DNA of 7,341 nucleotides from CAMEON01 sp045602325 (GTDB taxonomy: Bacteria; Bacillota; Clostridia; Oscillospirales; CAG-272), in contig JAZSBH010000073.1 in NCBI GenBank assembly GCA_045602325.1, forward strand, positions 1 through 7,341. Reading direction: 5' to 3'. The position numbers and the translations under genes are program-made. Every line of letters begins with the position of its first letter. Position 1 is the first letter of the stretch. Of this stretch, positions 1-5,301 are shown one piece after another. Under the pieces are notes generated by a model. It was not told the origin of the DNA. It made no database searches and worked only from the letters and a program-made list of their open reading frames with translations.

Positions 1-1
1 T

Positions 2-1957
2 ACCGCTTCCGAGAAGCCCCGCGACGGCATCGATTTCCTGCCCCTGTCTGTCGATTTCGACGAGAGAATGTACGCTGCCGGTAAGATCCCCGGCGGTTAC
101 CTCAAGCGCGAGGGTAAGCCCTCCGAGAAGGCCGTCCTGACCTCCCGCGTCATCGACCGTCCTGTTCGTCCCCTGTTCCCCAAGGATCTGCGTAACGACG
201 TAGCCCTGACCCTGACCGTTATGTCTGTGGATCACGACTGCTCCCCTGAGATCACCGCTATGATCGGTGCATCCGTCGCCCTCTCCATCTCCGACATTCC
301 GTGGAACGGCCCCATCGGCGGCGTGTTCATGGGTCTGGTGAACGGCGAGATCGTGGTCAACCCCACCGAGGCTCAGCGCAAGGTGAGCGATCTGGAGCTG
401 ACCGTGGCCGCTTCCATGGAGAAGGTGGTCATGATCGAGGCCGGTGCTAAGGAAGTGGACGATGACACCATGTTCGAGGCTATCATGAAGGCTCACGCCG
501 AGATCAAGGAGCTCCTGGGCTTCATCAACACCATCATCGCCGACATCGGCAAGCCCAAGTTCGAGTACCCCTCCGGCGATCTGGATCACGATATGTTCGA
601 CAAGGTCTTCGCCTTCTGCGAGGCTGACGTTATGGCCGCGCTGGACACCGACGACAAGAATGTCCGCGATGCCCGCATGGTTCCCGTTAAGGACGCCATC
701 ATCGCTCAGTTCGAGGAAGAGTACCCCGAGATCGGCTCCATCATGGACGAGCTGGTCTACAAGATCCAGAAGAAGATCGTCCGCCGCTGGCTGTTGGTGG
801 ACAAGAAGCGCGTGGACGGCCGCGATATGAACACCATCCGTCCCCTGGGCGCCGAGGTCGGTATCCTGCCCCGCACCCACGGCTCGGGTCTCTTCACCCG
901 CGGTCAGACCCAGGTTCTGACTGTGGCTACCCTGGGCACTCTGGCCGAGTCCCAGATGCTGGACGGCATCGACAACGAGACCGAGAAGCGCTATATGCAC
1001 CACTACAACATGCCCGGCTTCTCCACCGGTGAGGCTAAGTCCACCCGTTCTCCCGGCCGCCGCGAGATCGGTCACGGCGCGCTGGCCGAGCGTTCGCTGA
1101 TTCCCGTTCTTCCCTCCCCCGAGGAGTTCCCCTACGCCATCCGCCTGGTCTCTGACGTGGTTTCCTCCAACGGCTCCACCTCTCAGGGCTCTGTCTGCGG
1201 CTCTACCCTGGCTCTCATGGACGCCGGTGTGCCGATCTCTGCTCCCGTTGCCGGTATCTCCTGCGGTCTGATCACCGCCGAGGACGGCTCTTGGGACACC
1301 ATGATCGACATCCAGGGTCTTGAGGACTTCTACGGCGACATGGACTTCAAGGTAGCCGGTACCCACAAGGGTATCACCTCCATCCAGATGGACCTGAAGA
1401 TCGACGGTCTGACCCCCGAGATCATCAAGCAGGCTCTGGAGCAGACCCACGCAGGCCGTGACTACATCATTGATGAAGTCATCCTGAAGGCTATTCCCCA
1501 GCCCCGCGAGACTGTTTCCAAGTACGCCCCCAAGATGACCACCATGAAGATCGACCCCGACAAGATCCGCGAGGTCATCGGTAAGGGTGGCTCCGTGATC
1601 CAGAAGATCCAGGCCGAGTCGGGTGCCAAGGTGGACATCGACGACGACGGCACCATCCGCATCGCCGCTGTCAACGCCGCCCAGGCCGAGGCTTGCCACG
1701 CCGCCATCGCCGCCATCGTCTTCGAGCCCGAGGTCGGTGAGGTCTACACCGGTAAGGTGACCGGCATCAAGGAGTTTGGCTGCTTCGTGGAGTACGCCCC
1801 CGGTAAGGAAGGCATGGTCCACATCTCCAAGATCGCCAACCGCCGCCTGGAGCGCGTCGAGGACGCAGGCATCGAGGTCGGCACCGTGGTCAAGGTCAAG
1901 TACCTGGGTCTGGACAAGAAGGGCCGCATGGACTTCTCCATCAAGGACGCTGACTGA
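2..1957 (+). CDS. pnp: Polynucleotide phosphorylase (PNPase), 5'-truncated by the window edge
   Basis: PNPase is a trimeric phosphorolytic 3'-5' exoribonuclease that degrades mRNA to nucleoside diphosphates in the cytoplasm. The frame is open from base 2 (TASEKPRDGIDFLPL, typical of the first RNase PH domain), so the ATG at 68 is an internal Met; the true start lies before the window. Alignment to the E. coli enzyme from memory puts about 44 residues missing. Fragment residues 1 to about 170 are RNase PH domain 1, about 170-265 the helical linker, and about 275-505 RNase PH domain 2. That domain has FTRGQTQ (298-304), SNGSTSQGSVCG (389-400) and LEDFYGDMDFK (440-450). D442, D448 and K450 match the E. 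coli catalytic/metal residues D486, D492 and K494. A KH domain follows with GKGG at 527-530, then an S1 domain (about 579-648). The protein stops directly after S1, with no extra tail. Active enzyme is expected. Confidence 0.98.
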   Translation, partial: TASEKPRDGIDFLPLSVDFDERMYAAGKIPGGYLKREGKPSEKAVLTSRVIDRPVRPLFPKDLRNDVALTLTVMSVDHDCSPEITAMIGASVALSISDIPWNGPIGGVFMGLVNGEIVVNPTEAQRKVSDLELTVAASMEKVVMIEAGAKEVDDDTMFEAIMKAHAEIKELLGFINTIIADIGKPKFEYPSGDLDHDMFDKVFAFCEADVMAALDTDDKNVRDARMVPVKDAIIAQFEEEYPEIGSIMDELVYKIQKKIVRRWLLVDKKRVDGRDMNTIRPLGAEVGILPRTHGSGLFTRGQTQVLTVATLGTLAESQMLDGIDNETEKRYMHHYNMPGFSTGEAKSTRSPGRREIGHGALAERSLIPVLPSPEEFPYAIRLVSDVVSSNGSTSQGSVCGSTLALMDAGVPISAPVAGISCGLITAEDGSWDTMIDIQGLEDFYGDMDFKVAGTHKGITSIQMDLKIDGLTPEIIKQALEQTHAGRDYIIDEVILKAIPQPRETVSKYAPKMTTMKIDPDKIREVIGKGGSVIQKIQAESGAKVDIDDDGTIRIAAVNAAQAEACHAAIAAIVFEPEVGEVYTGKVTGIKEFGCFVEYAPGKEGMVHISKIANRRLERVEDAGIEVGTVVKVKYLGLDKKGRMDFSIKDAD

Positions 1958-1976
1958 TTCCCATAATCCAATCACC

Positions 1977-2000
1977 GTACCCGCCGTCATCGGCGGGTAC
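1977..2000 (+). other. Perfect 10-bp RNA hairpin between pnp and the next gene
   Basis: GTACCCGCCG, a TCAT loop, then CGGCGGGTAC form a perfect 10-bp stem 19 bases after the pnp stop. No U-tract follows (ATCAAAATAC), so it is a poor intrinsic terminator. It more likely protects the pnp mRNA 3' end, or partly separates pnp from the gene starting at 2024, whose ribosome site lies 10 bases downstream. The role is inferred; the stem is seen directly. Confidence 0.7.
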
Positions 2001-2010
2001 ATCAAAATAC

Positions 2011-2016
2011 AGGAGG
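2011..2016 (+). promoter_or_regulatory. Strong ribosome binding site that decides the start of the M15-like gene
   Basis: AGGAGG lies directly before two in-frame ATGs, at 2018 and 2024. The first is one base from the end of the site, too close for initiation; the second has 7 bases of spacing. The start is therefore 2024 (MANPNDRG). Confidence 0.85.
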
Positions 2017-2023
2017 TATGACT

Positions 2024-3055
2024 ATGGCAAACCCCAACGACCGCGGCTTCAACACCATCCAAAACAGCAAGATCACCCAACGCCGGAAGACGGATGCCCT
2101 GCAGAAGTATACGCTCCTCGGCGTCATCGCCCTCGCCGCACTGACCGTGTTCATGCTGGTGATCATGGCCGTAGGCGGCATCGTCCAAAGCATTGGCGAT
2201 AGCAGCAGTAACAACGGCCCCGATAACGAAAAAGTGGATTGGGGCACCTTCACCGTCACCACCACCGATACCCTACAGGGTGTCCTGCTCCTGGTGAACA
2301 ACGACCACGCCTATACCTTCCCTGCCACCGAGGATCATCTGGAGAACATCTATTCGGTCTGGGCGGCTCACGCCTCCCCCCGTCCCTACGTGCTCTCGGG
2401 TCTGTCCGCTTCCATGGACAGAACCGCACTGAACGCCATGGATAAAATGCTTACGGATTTCTCCACCGCCACAGGCAAGTCCGACGTGCAGATCCGTTAC
2501 GCCTACCGCACCTTCGACGAGCAGAGTGGTATGGAGATCCAACCTGGTCACTCGGATCACCACACAGGTCTTGGCTGTGAACTGAAGTACATTATCCAGA
2601 ACGGTGGCAATCCCGTTGCCTACGATCTGTCCCTGGAGCCTGTTTACAACTGGATCTTTGAGAACTGCCACAAGTACGGCTTCGTCATCCGTTATCCCGC
2701 CGACAAGGCGGAGATCACGGGGGTGGATGACTACACATGCTACTACCGCTACGTGGGCGTGGCTCACGCCACCTACATGTACGAGAATAACCTCTGCATG
2801 GAGGAGTACGTAGAAAAGCTCAAGGACTACGACGAGAAGAAGCCCCTGGGCATCAACGCCGCCGACGGCAAGTATTACGAGGTCTACTACATCGACGTGG
2901 ACGGCTCTGCCACGGTCAAGCATCCCACCAACTACGCCTACACCGTCTCGGGTACCAACGAGGGCGGTGTGGTAGTCACGGTGGATCGCTCCCGTGCTCT
3001 GACCCCCGAGGCGGATACAACGGCTGACACCACCGCCGACACAGCTGCAAATTGA
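2024..3055 (+). CDS. Membrane-anchored VanY/M15-type D-Ala-D-Ala carboxypeptidase-like protein, probably inactive
   Basis: A 343-residue protein with a short basic cytoplasmic N-terminus (ITQRRK), one membrane segment (about 29-54) and an extracellular domain of the VanY/DacB-like M15B family, which trims D-Ala from peptidoglycan stem peptides. Family landmarks are YRTFDEQ (usual YRSYxxQ), PGHSDHHTGLGCEL (usual PGxSEHQTGLAVD), KYGFVIRYP and RYVGVAHATYMYENNLCMEEY (usual RYVGKEHAxYIYENNLTLEEY). The active site is damaged. H179 is kept, the Asp ligand is E186, and the usual ExWH before RYVG reads Y237-T-C-Y240, aligned without gaps, so the general-base Glu and the third zinc ligand His are both Tyr. 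The linker between the first two motifs is also shortened. After the domain (about 265 on) comes a small probably beta-rich tail ending in Asp/Thr/Ala repeats. No promoter is evident before it, so it may be read through from pnp. Likely role: peptidoglycan binding or sensing. Confidence 0.85.
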   Translation: MANPNDRGFNTIQNSKITQRRKTDALQKYTLLGVIALAALTVFMLVIMAVGGIVQSIGDSSSNNGPDNEKVDWGTFTVTTTDTLQGVLLLVNNDHAYTFPATEDHLENIYSVWAAHASPRPYVLSGLSASMDRTALNAMDKMLTDFSTATGKSDVQIRYAYRTFDEQSGMEIQPGHSDHHTGLGCELKYIIQNGGNPVAYDLSLEPVYNWIFENCHKYGFVIRYPADKAEITGVDDYTCYYRYVGVAHATYMYENNLCMEEYVEKLKDYDEKKPLGINAADGKYYEVYYIDVDGSATVKHPTNYAYTVSGTNEGGVVVTVDRSRALTPEADTTADTTADTAAN

Positions 3056-3075
3056 TCCAATCATCCTGCTATATG

Positions 3076-3126
3076 GCCGCATCTCCGCTCAAAAACCCCT
3101 CACGGGGGGCGGGATGCGGCTTTTTT
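3076..3126 (+). terminator. Intrinsic terminator of the M15-like gene
   Basis: GCCGCATC-T-CCGC (3076-3088) pairs with GCGGGATGCGGC (3109-3120), with one bulged T. A nested CCCC/GGGG lies in the loop, and six T (3121-3126) follow at once. It starts 20 bases after the stop at 3055. Confidence 0.93.
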
Positions 3127-3203
3127 CAGCCCAAAATCAAATAAATTAATGAAAAAGTGGCGGGATATTCACACCTAATACATATATTTCAAGTAAACTG
3201 TTT

Positions 3204-3237
3204 GTGCAAAATGGAATTTTCCAGTAACCCTTTGCAC
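3204..3237 (+). other. Nested inverted repeat in the leader of the beta-helix lipoprotein gene
   Basis: GTGCAAA (3204-3210) pairs with TTTGCAC (3231-3237). Inside it, TGGA (3212-3215) pairs with TCCA (3220-3223). It lies 60-100 bases before the start at 3301 in an AT-richer gap. I found no convincing -35/-10 pair in 3127-3300, so it may be an operator or a leader-RNA structure, or chance. Confidence 0.3.
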
Positions 3238-3285
3238 CATATGCAGCGGATCCTCTCCGTAGCCGCGTATATTTCCACCCAAAAG

Positions 3286-3291
3286 AAAGGA
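3286..3291 (+). promoter_or_regulatory. Ribosome binding site of the beta-helix lipoprotein gene
   Basis: AAAGGA lies 9 bases before the ATG at 3301 and fixes the start, giving a clean lipoprotein signal peptide. The same frame is open upstream to 3157, but that region has no ribosome site and no signal sequence. Confidence 0.7.
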
Positions 3292-3300
3292 AGCTTCCCT

Positions 3301-4269
3301 ATGAAAAAACTGATCCTTACCCTTCTGGCACTCGCTCTGGCCGTCTCCATGGTCGCCTGCACCCAGCCCGGCGGTCCCACCGCAGGCACAAGCGGAACCC
3401 CTGAGACCAACGCAAACGGCCAGCCCGTAGACACCCAGCCCGGCGGTCTGACCAATAACCCCTCCAACCCCGGCAACACTCCCTCCAATCCCACCTCCAT
3501 CGTGCTCACCTTCAACGGCAACAAGCTGGAGACCTCTGTGCAGGATACCGGCATTACGGTCGAGGGCGGCGCCTTCGTCATCACCCGCGGCGGCTCCTAC
3601 GAGCTGAGAGGTGACCTGAGCAACGGCCAGATCAAGGTGGCCGTGGGCAAGGAAGCCGACGTGGAGCTGATCTTCAACAACTTCACCGCCTCCTGCAACA
3701 CCTCCGCGCCCCTGTACATTGAGAGCGCCAACAAGGCCACCATTTTCCTGGCCGCCGGCTCGGTCAACACCCTGACCGACGCTACCATGTATCAGTACGC
3801 CAACCCCGCCGACGATAAGCCCAACGCCTGCCTCTACTCCTCGGATGACATGACCATCAAGGGCACCGGTACTCTGAACGTCAACGGTAACTACAACAAC
3901 GGCATCGGTTGCAAGAACGACCTCCGTATCAAGGATTGCACCCTGAACGTCACCGCCGTCAACAACATTCTCAAGGGTAACGACAGCGTGGAGATTGAGA
4001 ACGCCAACGTCAAGCTGTCGGGCGGTGAGGACGCCATCAAGTCCGATACCACCGACCGCACTGATAAGGGTTACATCCTCATCACCGCCGGCTCCAAAGT
4101 GGACATCAACTGCATCGACGACGCTATCCAGGCCACCATGTCCATCACCGTGGATGCAAGCGCGACCGTCACCGGTACCTGCGGCGGCGATACCCTCAAC
4201 TGTCCCGGCACCATCAATGCCAACGAGGCCGCCATGCAGATCACATCCTCTGCTCAGCCCGCAGCGTAA
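3301..4269 (+). CDS. Lipoprotein with Cthe_2159-like (DUF4353) carbohydrate-binding beta-helix domain
   Basis: A 322-residue surface lipoprotein. The signal peptide is MKKLILTLLALALAVSMVAC, with lipidated Cys at 20. A flexible linker rich in Thr, Pro, Gly and Asn (about 21-66) contains TQPGG twice. From about 67 it matches the family typified by Clostridium thermocellum Cthe_2159, a calcium-binding right-handed beta-helix with a polysaccharide-lyase-like fold that binds cellulose and acidic sugars. Landmarks are GGSYELRGDLSNGQI, SAPLYIESANKATIFLAAGS, NACLYSSDDMTIKGTG, NGNYNNGI (195-202) and GGEDAIKSD. Where relatives usually have VNDGIKGKDS, this protein has VNNILKGNDS, so an Asp of that coil is lost. 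Seven Cys lie in the domain, which is many for a lipoprotein. It is a single-domain version, shorter than many relatives, flanked by terminators and so probably transcribed alone. Role: anchoring of, or binding to, polysaccharide; enzymatic activity is not expected from the known family. Confidence 0.88.
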   Translation: MKKLILTLLALALAVSMVACTQPGGPTAGTSGTPETNANGQPVDTQPGGLTNNPSNPGNTPSNPTSIVLTFNGNKLETSVQDTGITVEGGAFVITRGGSYELRGDLSNGQIKVAVGKEADVELIFNNFTASCNTSAPLYIESANKATIFLAAGSVNTLTDATMYQYANPADDKPNACLYSSDDMTIKGTGTLNVNGNYNNGIGCKNDLRIKDCTLNVTAVNNILKGNDSVEIENANVKLSGGEDAIKSDTTDRTDKGYILITAGSKVDINCIDDAIQATMSITVDASATVTGTCGGDTLNCPGTINANEAAMQITSSAQPAA

Positions 4270-4277
4270 GTCCATAT

Positions 4278-4315
4278 AGAACAAGGGAGAAACTTCACGG
4301 TTTCTCCCTTGTTCT
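4278..4315 (+). terminator. Perfect 16-bp hairpin after the lipoprotein gene, probable terminator
   Basis: AGAACAAGGGAGAAAC (4278-4293) pairs perfectly with GTTTCTCCCTTGTTCT (4300-4315) around a 6-base loop, starting 8 bases after the stop at 4269. No T-run follows (GTGGTGG); the U-rich bases are inside the 3' arm, so termination strength is uncertain. Confidence 0.7.
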
Positions 4316-4367
4316 GTGGTGGTCGATCAACTCTAAATTTGAAAACATTTCCGTGTCCGTTTACCGT

Positions 4368-4382
4368 ATAACCGGTTATGAT
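4368..4382 (+). promoter_or_regulatory. 12-bp palindrome overlapping a candidate -10 element
   Basis: ATAACCGGTTAT (4368-4379) is a perfect palindrome, flanked by CCGTAT (4364-4369) and ATACGG (4381-4386), also inverted repeats. TATGAT (4377-4382), one base off TATAAT, overlaps it. No good -35 lies 16-18 bases upstream; TTGAAA at 4339 is too far. If this is a promoter, the palindrome would be placed as a repressor operator. Confidence 0.3.
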
Positions 4383-4390
4383 ACGGCACA

Positions 4391-4425
4391 GAATACTCCC
4401 GAAAACACCATTTCCGGGGGTATTC
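4391..4425 (+). promoter_or_regulatory. Leader hairpin that covers the ribosome site of the small Cys-rich gene
   Basis: GAATACTCCCG (4391-4401) pairs with CGGGGGTATTC (4415-4425). The only mismatch (4397/4419) is a U-G wobble in + strand RNA. AAA/TTT (4402-4404/4411-4413) extends the stem past one bulged C to a 6-base loop. The stem ends two bases before the ATG at 4428 and contains the only G-rich stretch (4416-4420) that could bind the ribosome. Control of translation is inferred. Confidence 0.55.
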
Positions 4426-4427
4426 TT

Positions 4428-4889
4428 ATGGATTACGAGAATCAGAAAACCAATACGAACCCAAACGACGCGACGGTCGAGCCGGATCCCGCAACAGACG
4501 GCAACCAACAGTCCTTCGCTTCTGACCAATCCTTCGATCAGCTCATGGCACAGTCGCCCACCCTTTCTCCCTTTTGCGGATGGCTCAAGTGCATACGAAA
4601 GCCGGCTCTATCCATGCAGTATTCCATCCAGAAGCGCCACGTCCCCGACCTGGACGCCGAAGTCTGCTGTCAGGGCAAGTCGGGAAACGCTCAGAACGGC
4701 ACAAACGCACAGAACAAGCCAAGCGGCCAAGGTTCCCCGTCTGCGCACAAGGGACAAAACTCCGACACCATGGGTCTGACGGGCGGATTCACCATCCGCT
4801 ACTTCGACCTTGCCCTGGGGGCTTTGGGATTGATGGTGCTGGGGTGTGTCATGAAGGGCTGCTGTTGCCTGAAGAAAAGGATGTTTTGA
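4428..4889 (+). CDS. Small Cys-rich protein with a C-terminal membrane segment, function unknown
   Basis: I do not recognise this gene. From the ATG at 4428 it encodes 153 residues. The N-terminal half is polar and disordered-looking, rich in Asn, Asp, Gln and Thr (MDYENQKTNTNPNDATVEPD). A middle part has FCGWLKC (49-55) and VCC (79-81), and a Gly/Asn/Gln/Ser linker follows with NAQN twice. The C-terminus has a short hydrophobic segment (about 126-142), then KGCCCLKKRMF. Eight of 153 residues are Cys. With no N-terminal signal and a basic tail after the only hydrophobic segment, it could be an N-outside or tail-anchored membrane protein. The frame extends up to a GTG at 4353, but no ribosome site precedes that. 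The G-rich candidate site for 4428 is weak and lies inside a hairpin. Codon use resembles its neighbours. The gene call is probable, not certain. Confidence 0.6.
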   Translation: MDYENQKTNTNPNDATVEPDPATDGNQQSFASDQSFDQLMAQSPTLSPFCGWLKCIRKPALSMQYSIQKRHVPDLDAEVCCQGKSGNAQNGTNAQNKPSGQGSPSAHKGQNSDTMGLTGGFTIRYFDLALGALGLMVLGCVMKGCCCLKKRMF

Positions 4890-4919
4890 GCCGCATTCGA
4901 TAGCGTGAATTCCATCGGG

Positions 4920-4985
4920 CGGGAGCTTGCTCCTGCTTTTGAGAATGTTTCCGGCGGCTTGCACGCAAGTCTCGACCGCCACGCA
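4920..4985. repeat. Two small hairpins next to the 20-bp inverted repeat; possible part of a dispersed repeat
   Basis: CGGGAG-CTTG-CTCCTG (4920-4935) forms a 6-bp stem. GGCGG (4953-4957) pairs with CCGCC (4976-4980), enclosing CTTGC-AC-GCAAG. Both lie between the stop of the Cys-rich gene and the large hairpin at 4986. Three hairpins packed into about 110 non-coding bases resemble an interspersed repeat unit; copy number cannot be judged from one window. Confidence 0.4.
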
Positions 4986-5028
4986 GAGCAAAACAGCCAT
5001 AGGGCGATGCCCTATGGCTGTTTTGCTC
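4986..5028. terminator. Perfect 20-bp inverted repeat, likely two-way terminator and dispersed repeat
   Basis: GAGCAAAACAGCCATAGGGC (4986-5005) and its exact complement (5009-5028) flank a 3-base loop, GAT. The outer part has AAAA on the left and TTTT on the right around a GC-rich core, so transcripts from either side would form a hairpin followed by U4. It lies between convergent genes (stops at 4889 and 5302), where a shared terminator fits. From general recall, related sequences recur in intergenic regions of clostridial genomes; I cannot verify this here. Confidence 0.7.
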
Positions 5029-5030
5029 GC

Positions 5031-5237
5031 AATAAGTCAACTCCAGTTGAACGGCTACGGTCAACCTCAAAACAAAGCCAAAGGTTATGGCGGGGAAATG
5101 GTGTTTTCCTTGCTTTACAAAGGTTTTTCATTCTCATATCAGCGGACATGGTCTTGGCTTTTTCCAATACTGTATAACACATTTTTCAAAATGCGAAATT
5201 TTCTCGGTGAAAAGCAAAAGCAGAGGAAACGGCCATG
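5031..5237. other. Non-coding stretch between convergent genes; nothing clear seen
   Basis: About 207 bases, more AT-rich than the flanks. The only structure is a short inverted repeat, TCAACT/AGTTGA (5037-5050). TATAAC at 5173 has no matching -35. Open frames here are short and lack family features. Confidence 0.5.
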
Positions 5238-5280
5238 AAAAGAGGACTGGTCCACACAGCACAGCTACGCAGACCAGCCC
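5238..5280 (-). terminator. Intrinsic terminator of the minus-strand propeller lipoprotein gene
   Basis: GGACTGGTC (5244-5252) and GACCAGCCC (5272-5280) form a 9-bp stem. The one mismatch (5246/5278) becomes a U-G wobble only in minus-strand RNA. Reading the minus strand, the stem is followed by TCTTTT (5243-5238). It begins 22 bases after the stop ending at 5302. Confidence 0.75.
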
Positions 5281-5301
5281 TGTTTCAGGCGCAACGCGCT
5301 C

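Noticed and set aside
2273..3082. 269-residue open frame on the minus strand opposite the M15-like gene
   Set aside because: Val/His/Gly-rich shadow that starts inside the terminator of the real gene; no supporting features.
3157..3300. Upstream extension of the beta-helix lipoprotein frame
   Set aside because: Would bury the lipoprotein signal peptide; the ribosome site at 3286 supports the start at 3301.
3127..3300. Search for a promoter of the beta-helix lipoprotein gene
   Set aside because: TTCACA/TATATT and TTGTGC/TAACCC pairs were tried; spacing or -10 match was too poor to report.
3175..4284. 369-residue open frame on the minus strand opposite the beta-helix lipoprotein gene
   Set aside because: Low-complexity Gly/Val/Asp composition with no domain, ribosome site or signal; an antisense shadow of a GC-rich gene.
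4353..4427. GTG start 25 codons upstream for the Cys-rich gene
   Set aside because: No ribosome site before it, and the extra residues overlap the palindrome and hairpin.
5150..5178. Possible plus-strand promoter with TATAAC at 5173
   Set aside because: No acceptable -35 at 16-18 bases, and no convincing gene downstream.
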